Position numbers and translations under genes: made by a program. Below the pieces are notes generated by a model, which was not told the origin of the DNA, did no database searches, and saw only the letters and a list, made by a program, of their open reading frames with translations. A DNA stretch of 23,599 nucleotides, taken from contig BFEA01000043.1 in assembly GCA_003427395.1 (NCBI GenBank), forward strand, positions 1,810,910 to 1,834,508, read 5' to 3'. Positions within the stretch are counted from its first letter, which is position 1, and every line of letters starts with the position of its first letter. This document shows, piece by piece, positions 18,783-23,599 of this stretch. The stretch is from Chara braunii (Eukaryota > Streptophyta > Charophyceae > Charales > Characeae).

Positions 18783-19344
18783 CTAATCGGGCTCTCATTG
18801 TTAGTCGTTGGGCCGTCTGCAATAACCCGCTCCAACATGCCTCGTTGTTTGTCTAAGGGCCACCTGCAGGCCCGACGCCGGCCTAAGGCCGTACTGCAAG
18901 AGGGGAAAAGAACCCCTGAAAATGGCTTCAGGGGCCCTGCGCCCGACACTTGACTAAAGTCAACTGCCCAGCGGCCCACGAGTCAAAGTCTGCATGGACC
19001 CAGCCCAGCCCAGGCTGCCGATCAGACACACACACCTGTTGATATGCGGGTATCCAGACAGCATTCGGACCAAATGGAAGTCTGCAACTGTACGAGATCC
19101 AGGCTGTCAGCTGTGAAGCAATCTGAGCCTCTGTGGGTGAGGGACCAGAGGCAGGTCAATCTCGTCAACATTACTCATTGACTCTGCCTCCGGGAGTCAA
19201 CATTCAGTCTTGCCTTGCTGACTTGACGCTGGCTAGATGCTGGTGCGACGCTGGCTGCACGCTGGCATTTGTGCGACGACGACGCCAGACTGCTGCATCT
19301 CGTGTCTGGCGCCTTCCTGCTCTGGCGCCGGACTGTCTTCTTGC
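18783..19344. other. GC-richer intergenic sequence
   Basis: It continues the target sequence of copy C. From about 19205 it becomes rich in GACGCTGGC-type words, a degraded lead-in to the minisatellite that follows. No gene recognised. Confidence 0.45.
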
Positions 19345-19463
19345 TTGCTGACGTGGTGCATGCCACGCTGTCTTCGACATTGCTGATGTGGCGCATGCCA
19401 CCCTGTCTACATTGCTGACGTGGCATTTGCCAAACCGTCTTCATTGTTGAGCTGGACGTGACG
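19345..19463. repeat. Minisatellite, 32-35-bp units
   Basis: Units start TTGCTGA(C/T)GTGG at 19345, 19380 and 19412, with lengths of 35, 32 and 32 bp, and a partial fourth from 19444. Each continues (G/T)GCATGCCA-like then C(C/G)CTGTCT. Further TTGCTGACGT words at about 19516 and 19626 suggest an array that was once longer. Confidence 0.8.
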
Positions 19464-20108
19464 AGGAGGGAGATCGGGATCTGTGGACTGATTGAGAGAG
19501 AGAGAGGATACTTACCTGTTGCTGACGTCGACGTTGCGCACTGTTGTAACGTCTTGACGGGAGAACTGTGTCGAGTGGCACTCTGATGTGATCAGACCCT
19601 GTCAGGCTCGTTTCTTGGACACTGATTGCTGACGTGGAGGCGAGGGGAGGCCCAGAGAAGGAGAGGGAAACGAGGGGCTACTATCTATGTGGCCATTGAT
19701 GGATACTTACTCTTCCACTCTCTAAGTCTATTCTCCCCCACCTCTCCTTCGTCCACTTCTTACGAGACATTGTATCACGGATCACATTTCATGATTATTG
19801 GAGACATTATTCAGCGTTGGGTTATCTTCAATCTTGTACTTCGACACTTGACGAGTTTCCTCCAGACTGGGTTCATTACGCGTCTCTCAGGCTTGCTATT
19901 GGGCCATCTTTTGCTAGAGAATCCATGGTCCTTTTTCTTTTTGTTGTTCTTTCCTTGTGTGTTTCCTTCCATGGTGAAGCTTGCCTCTTGCAGATGGGTG
20001 AGGATATCTAAGCAGTCTGTTGTCGGACTGTTTCGAGTTCCCGTAACACATCCTCTTATTCGGGTGAGGATTTGTAAGCAGTATGTCATAGACTGAAGCA
20101 TTTGTTTG

Positions 20109-20140
<32 letters not shown>

Positions 20141-20283
20141 AAAGAAAAAGCAGTCTGTCAGATGGGTGAGGATTTGTAAGCAGTCTGTTCTACTCCTGTA
20201 ATAGATGACTGTGTCTGAAAAATGTTTAGGTCTGGATTTTTATTTATGCACTTTTAAGTTGGACCATTTCTCAATTTATGTGT
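19464..20283. other. Intergenic; unassigned reading frame and a triplicated motif
   Basis: A 156-codon frame (19626-20096, +) is the longest here, but its product shows only hydrophobic patches and no domain I recognise. It overlaps a repeat, so I do not call it a gene. The motif GGTGAGGAT(T/A)TGTAAGCAGT occurs near 19996 (slightly altered), 20059 and 20165, with a poly(A) run (20109-20138) between the second and third, which suggests a retroposed sequence or a local duplication. Confidence 0.4.
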
Positions 20284-20585
20284 CTTTTTTTTTTTTTTTT
20301 TTTTTTGAAACATCAGCTGGAGGAGCTCCTACTGCCTGCCGGGATAAGACCCCAGGGCCCGCAGTAGGGCTCGCTGTGCTCCGGGCCCAGCTTCCCTCAT
20401 ACAGTGACTCCGAGACATACAGTGATGAACAACAAATGCTTGGCGCAAGACCCAGCCTCCCATCGAAGCCATACAACACTGTGACCCTCCAAAGTCCACC
20501 CCGGTACTGCCTGGCATGTGTGTCATCCGTGCGCAAGGCCCATGCTAATCTTCTCCGTATCGTTCCAGTTTTAACGCATCTCCCA
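20284..20585 (-). mobile_element. Chimeric retroelement: U6 snRNA segment joined to LINE-like 3' end
   Basis: On the minus strand the order is a U6 snRNA-like segment (20585 to about 20512), about 110 bp of unrecognised sequence, a GAGGGAAGCTGGGCCCGG segment resembling the GGGACGCTGGACCCGG box of the LINE 3' ends, then a terminal part ending GCTGATGTTTC and a poly(A) of about 23 nt. The last part is close to the end of the 21320-21792 insertion (GATGATGTTTCC then A). U6-LINE chimeras formed by template switching of the LINE reverse transcriptase are known in mammals, and a U6-headed SINE would look the same. A TSD is not clear: only a weak match at 20277-20284 and about 20642-20649. Confidence 0.6.
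20512..20585 (-). ncRNA. U6 snRNA-derived segment (pseudogene)
   Basis: On the minus strand the blocks TAAAACTGGAACGATACGGA, GAAGATTAGCATGG and GCGCACGGATGACAC match the conserved core of U6 spliceosomal RNA with a handful of substitutions. The preceding GAGATGCGT fits the plant U6 5' region (GACATCCGAT) better than the metazoan one. Beyond GATGACAC similarity ends before the U6 3' end and there is no terminal T-run. The upstream flank shows no TATA/USE arrangement that I can recognise. It is therefore a relic, not a functional U6 gene. Confidence 0.85.
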
Positions 20586-21306
20586 AATGACGGTCTGGAA
20601 ATCTTTTACTCGCGTCACCAGAATCTCTTTTCCCCCCTCGACTGTGTGTCATCTAACAACCAAGGGGGGGAAGACACCTGACCTTTCAGTGGACGGTTAC
20701 CTGTATGGATACCATGTATACGTCCAAATACATTCCAACTCATGTAGGTTATCATTATACAACCAGCCATCATAGTCTGAGTTGTCAAACCACCAGCACT
20801 TGGCCCCGCTGTCCGATTTTGGTCCAGGGCATTAAACCACCAGTACTTGGCCCAGCTATCAGCCGCCGAAAAAAAAAAAGAGTAGAAACTTTTCTAGTCA
20901 GATGAATTTGGGCGCTCCTGTGGTAGCCCGTACATTTCCTAAAATCGAGGCGCGTTAACGGGCACGACTCTAGGAAGTACTGGTGGTTTAACAAACCGCA
21001 TCTTAACCCCTGCTTCTCCATCTACGGGGGCACTTGTTGGCCCTACCTCGGATATACCGGACAGCAGTTGCAGGCACCAGCGCTAGGCCAGGACACCCCT
21101 CCCAGCCCCGGTTGAAGCACTATCGAACGAGCCTTGTTGTATGGGCACTTAGGGACCGCATCTTTTGGGGCTCGGTCTCCGGAGCAAAATTTCCGGCAGC
21201 GCCAGCCAAAGGAGGCCTGCGGCGATCCTTTTTTTTTTTGGGGGGGGGGCACGTTTCCAGCCGTGGAGAGAAGTGTCTCGAACCAGACTCCTTCGGCTTC
21301 CTCATC
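20586..21306. other. Intergenic with short direct/inverted repeats
   Basis: The word AAACCACCAG(C/T)ACTTGGCCC occurs at about 20787 and 20835 in tandem, and its reverse complement GTACTGGTGGTTTAA at about 20977 and, outside this stretch, at 16450. An A-run at about 20869 follows the second copy. These look like fragments of one retroposed family. No gene recognised. Confidence 0.5.
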
Positions 21307-21805
21307 TTCCACAAGCATCCTTTTTTTTTTTTTTGGAAACATCATCTGCTCCCCACTCCCAGGAGGTGATACGAGCAGCCTTCGGGGGGTGGTGTCCCCA
21401 CTGTTTGATGCTCCATTCTAGTAGTCGGCGAGCGTCACTTGCTGGCTGGAAACCGGGTCCAGCGTCCCTCTTTATTGGCATAAACAGAGCTTGAGGATTG
21501 CGCAAACGTGAGCGGAATCCACCCCCTGCAGAGTATCCCCCCCTTGGTCAATCAATGTGCTATCCTCTTTTTCCCTCTTTTTTTTTAATCCTTGTTTGCA
21601 TTGGAAATGCAAACTGGTGGCAACTGCTGCAAATGGACTCGTTAATGGGGGGCTCGTGGCCTGACTTGTTCCATCTGTGGGCCCTCTCGTGGACCGACTC
21701 TGGGGCAGGCTCGCTTCGGGACTTTCTCTGAATGTGTACTAACTGGCATCTGAGCCAGAGTTACTCCCCACCCAAGTCCTAGACCCATTCTTTTCCACAA
21801 GCATC
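21307..21805 (-). mobile_element. 3'-UTR-only LINE-like insertion with 13-bp TSD
   Basis: The insertion proper is 21320-21792 on the minus strand. Perfect direct repeats TTCCACAAGCATC flank it at 21307-21319 and 21793-21805, and the poly(A) tail is the T-run at about 21321-21334. It carries the GGGACGCTGGACCCGGTTTC box (21441-21470) but no ORF2. Either it is a LINE copy truncated within its 3' UTR, or a SINE that borrowed the LINE 3' end. Its terminus matches that of the U6-fused element. Confidence 0.85.
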
Positions 21806-22100
21806 TATAGCTTCAGTTGCCTACCGTCTTCACCCGAATAGAACGGCCGGTCATTATAGCTGTATTTGGCACAAGTTTCAGTCCAGATGCAGCGATAATG
21901 ACCGGCCATTCGGTAGTTGGACACTTGGGATAATTTCCTAGGTGCCACCTCTCTCTGCACCTGAAACACATAAGGGTTTTCTTGGTGGAAATGACTACTA
22001 CTGTGGACTTTTTCCCATTCTCAGGGAAGACTGAGGGTTTTGTCAGCTTTCACATCCAGTATTGCCCTCATTGGATCACAATGTGTGGTCAGGGAAGATC

Positions 22101-22103
<3 letters not shown>
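21806..22103. other. Unassigned sequence
   Basis: No gene or element recognised. A CGGCCGGTCATTATAGC near 21844 and an AATGACCGGCC near 21897 form a short inverted repeat. Confidence 0.45.

Positions 22104-22174
<71 letters not shown>
22104..22174. repeat. (CT)n microsatellite
   Basis: A pure CT tract of about 71 bp joined on its right to CAGCACGTG, the outer end of the inverted duplication that continues at 22816. Confidence 0.95.
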
Positions 22175-22178
<4 letters not shown>

Positions 22179-22180
22179 CG

Positions 22181-22831
22181 TGTCTGTGTCCTTGTTTTTT
22201 TGTTTTTGTTTTTTTTTCTAAAACACCACCTCATGGTTACTGATAGGAGTGATGATAAGAGCATACACTCCTACCAGCACCACTAGGGGCTCCAATCTAT
22301 TGGTGGGGAGCTGCACCTGCTGGAAAACGGGTCCAGCGTCCCTTGACATATAATGATGAGCAATAGAAACCGATGATGCTGGGAAACGGGCCCAGCGTCC
22401 CTTGTACCTCTTCACCCTCATCTGAGTGGCGCCAGATTTCCCAACTTAGACCTGGTACTGATTTGGATAAGTGATCCTGATAAAAGTGATGACTCGAGTG
22501 GGAGCTGAGATAGCCAGCTACTGTTTTGACATATCCTTCAGCAGAAGAACTTAGTAAACATCCCTTTCCAAGACGCCAGATATCACTGTTGTGACTAGAA
22601 ATGTTAACCCCTATAAACCATACCAAGAACTTGGAACAAGAGCAGATGCAGGGGGGGGGAAGGGATCAGGGAAGTCTGATAAGGGGCGCATAGGTACTGA
22701 AGCCTCAATGGTGGTCCAATCATCAAAAACCAATTTAGAGTCCCTTTTGAGCCCAGCATCGCTCCATTCCAAAAAACTCTCCCTATTCTCCTTCCCTGGT
22801 TTCCGCCCAGCCTCTTGTCTGTGTACTTGTT
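22181..22831 (-). mobile_element. LINE copy D: 5'-truncated insertion with 16-bp TSD
   Basis: The insertion proper is 22197-22815 on the minus strand. TGTCTGTGTCCTTGTT (22181-22196) and TGTCTGTGTACTTGTT (22816-22831) form a 16-bp TSD with one mismatch. The tail is A-rich (A9CA5CA7-like). It contains the last roughly 70 codons of ORF2, the TGGCGCC...GGTGAAGAGGTA box (22405-22434), two successive copies of the GGGACGCTGG(A/G)CCCG box (22374-22403 and 22318-22345), and the CTCCCCACCAATAGATTGGAG box. Confidence 0.9.
22616..22813 (-). pseudogene. LINE copy D: last codons of ORF2
   Basis: The frame begins LGGNQGRRIGRVFWNGA, matching the same part of copy C (LGGNQGGRIGCVVWNGA). After a frameshift near 22750 it resumes as FDDWTTIEASVPMRPLSDFP and ends PSSWYGL with a stop at about 22616, almost identical to the end of copy C. 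There is no enzymatic domain. Confidence 0.85.
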
Positions 22832-23093
22832 AATTTGCAAGATCAACTGCTATTGTGTTCGTGTGCTGTACCATTGTAATATTCTCGTTATGTTTGTCAT
22901 CACTCGTTCTTCTCGAGTTGTCTCAAATTTGAGTTTTGCTTCATGAAATGAAATGAACAGGAACATAGCATGGCGGAAATATAATCTTGGCACTTCATTC
23001 TTCAATTAGAAAAGATGAGACAAAAGAAAATACAATTGAGATCAAAGCCTGAGCGACGACAAACATAAAGAGAATATCACAATGGTACAGTAC

Positions 23094-23512
23094 AAGAGGT
23101 CCCACTGGTGCCCCCCAGTGGCTCCTCCCGGAATCCTGTACCAGTCAAAGGGCCGAAGAAGGACACCTGCTGCATTTTTCCTCTGCGTATTGTCAAGAAA
23201 GGGACGGGGGCTATTTCGGGGAGGGAGAGCCAGTACGTAGCAGCAGGAATCTGGCGCCGAAATCAGGGTGAAGAGGTCCCCCCCCCTGCTCAGTCAATCC
23301 CCTGGTGGCCAGGGCAATCAAAGCTGGCAGGATCCTCGTACTTTCTTTCTGATGTATTCCAAATGTATCATACTCATAATAGGACGCTGGACCCGCTTTC
23401 CAGCAGGTGATGCTCCCCACCAATAGATGGAGCCTTTCCCCAGGTGCTACCGGTGTCCGCTCTTATCAGCATCCCTAGCACTGGAGGGATTTGTTTGTTT
23501 AAAAAAAAAAAA
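23094..23512 (+). mobile_element. 3'-UTR-only LINE insertion in the right arm
   Basis: It starts at the conserved hairpin (CCACTGG 23102-23108, CCAGTGG 23115-23121) that in copy A lies just after the ORF2 stop. It contains the TGGCGCC...AGGGTGAAGAGG box (23252-23275) and the GGACGCTGGACCCG...CCCCACCAATAGATGGAGC boxes (23383-23434), and ends in 12 A (23501-23512). The uninterrupted left arm at about 22855-22875 gives the empty site. No TSD longer than a few bases is visible, so the ends are accurate to about 5 bp. Confidence 0.8.
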
Positions 23513-23562
23513 GAACACAATAGCAGTTGATCTTGCAAATTAACCAAGTACACAGGCAGATG

Positions 23563-23563
<1 letters not shown>

Positions 23564-23599
<36 letters not shown>
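23564..23599. repeat. (TG)n microsatellite at the right edge
   Basis: A pure TG run continuing to the end of the window, joined on its left to CAGATGCTG. It probably marks an assembly break. Confidence 0.95.

Larger units (their letters stand above)
22175..23565. repeat. Inverted duplication with a different insertion in each arm
   Basis: The left arm is 22175-22196 plus 22816 to about 22940; the right arm is about 23020-23093 plus 23513-23565, in reverse complement. The block TTAATTTGCAAGATCAACTG (left, about 22830-22849) is matched in the right arm at about 23523-23543. GCTGTACCATTGT(A/G)ATATTCT (left, about 22865-22885) is matched at about 23071-23091. LINE copy D interrupts only the left arm and a LINE 3' fragment interrupts only the right arm. 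Confidence 0.85.

Noticed and set aside
19626-20096. 156-codon open frame as a host gene
   Set aside because: No recognisable domain, no splice or promoter context, and it overlaps a locally repeated motif.
20512-20585. Functional U6 gene
   Set aside because: The 3' end and T-run terminator are missing, the core has substitutions, and it runs into a poly(A)-tailed retroposon.

Overview
This 23.6-kb window is a repeat-dense stretch of a eukaryotic nuclear genome. I see no intact host gene. It is bounded at both ends by (TG)n microsatellites, contains two ambiguous bases (17090, 17113), and is full of homopolymer and (GA)n/(CT)n tracts, as expected of a draft contig that ends where repeats begin. 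A land plant is my best guess, with low confidence. The LINEs carry an ORF2 with a C-terminal CCHC zinc-binding domain of the zf-RVT type common in plants, and the 5' part of a U6 snRNA relic fits the plant U6 start better than the metazoan one. I cannot name a species.

The window is built mainly from one family of L1-like non-LTR retrotransposons (LINEs). Copy A (+, about 660-3418) is an old, multiply broken ORF2 C-terminal half. Copy B (about 13050-15088) is 5'-inverted: an endonuclease fragment on the minus strand is joined head-to-head to a plus-strand reverse transcriptase fragment, the signature of twin priming. Copy C (-, 16900-18767) is bounded by a perfect 15-bp target-site duplication (TSD). 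Copy D (-, 22197-22815) has a 16-bp TSD with one mismatch. Several insertions carry only the family's 3' UTR: 21320-21792 (13-bp TSD), about 23094-23512, about 6008-6142, and probably 15700-15925. The copies share short 3'-UTR modules (a seven-base-pair hairpin just after the stop, a TGGCGCC...GGTGAAGAGG box, and a GGGACGCTGGACCC box near the tail), which lets them be recognised as one family. A U6 snRNA-derived segment is joined to a poly(A)-tailed piece resembling this 3' end (20284-20585, -).

The AT-rich middle (about 5.5-11.6 kb) holds non-autonomous DNA transposons with hAT-like features: 8-bp TSDs and terminal inverted repeats of the form C(A/T)GGG(T/C)TACCA. The best are 8290-9048 and the foldback element 10828-11383; 5522-5993 and a solitary terminus at 7152 are relatives. 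Beside them is a four-unit tandem array of about 120-bp units built on GATT and CA repeats (9653-10130).

The right third (15-23.6 kb) is nested. A 185-bp inverted repeat with a 537-bp spacer lies at 15739-16646. At the far right an inverted duplication (about 22175-23565) has a different LINE insertion in each arm, so each arm preserves the empty site of the other. The remaining intergenic stretches hold minisatellites, small perfect palindromes and possible tRNA-derived SINE relics, but nothing I can call a functional gene.
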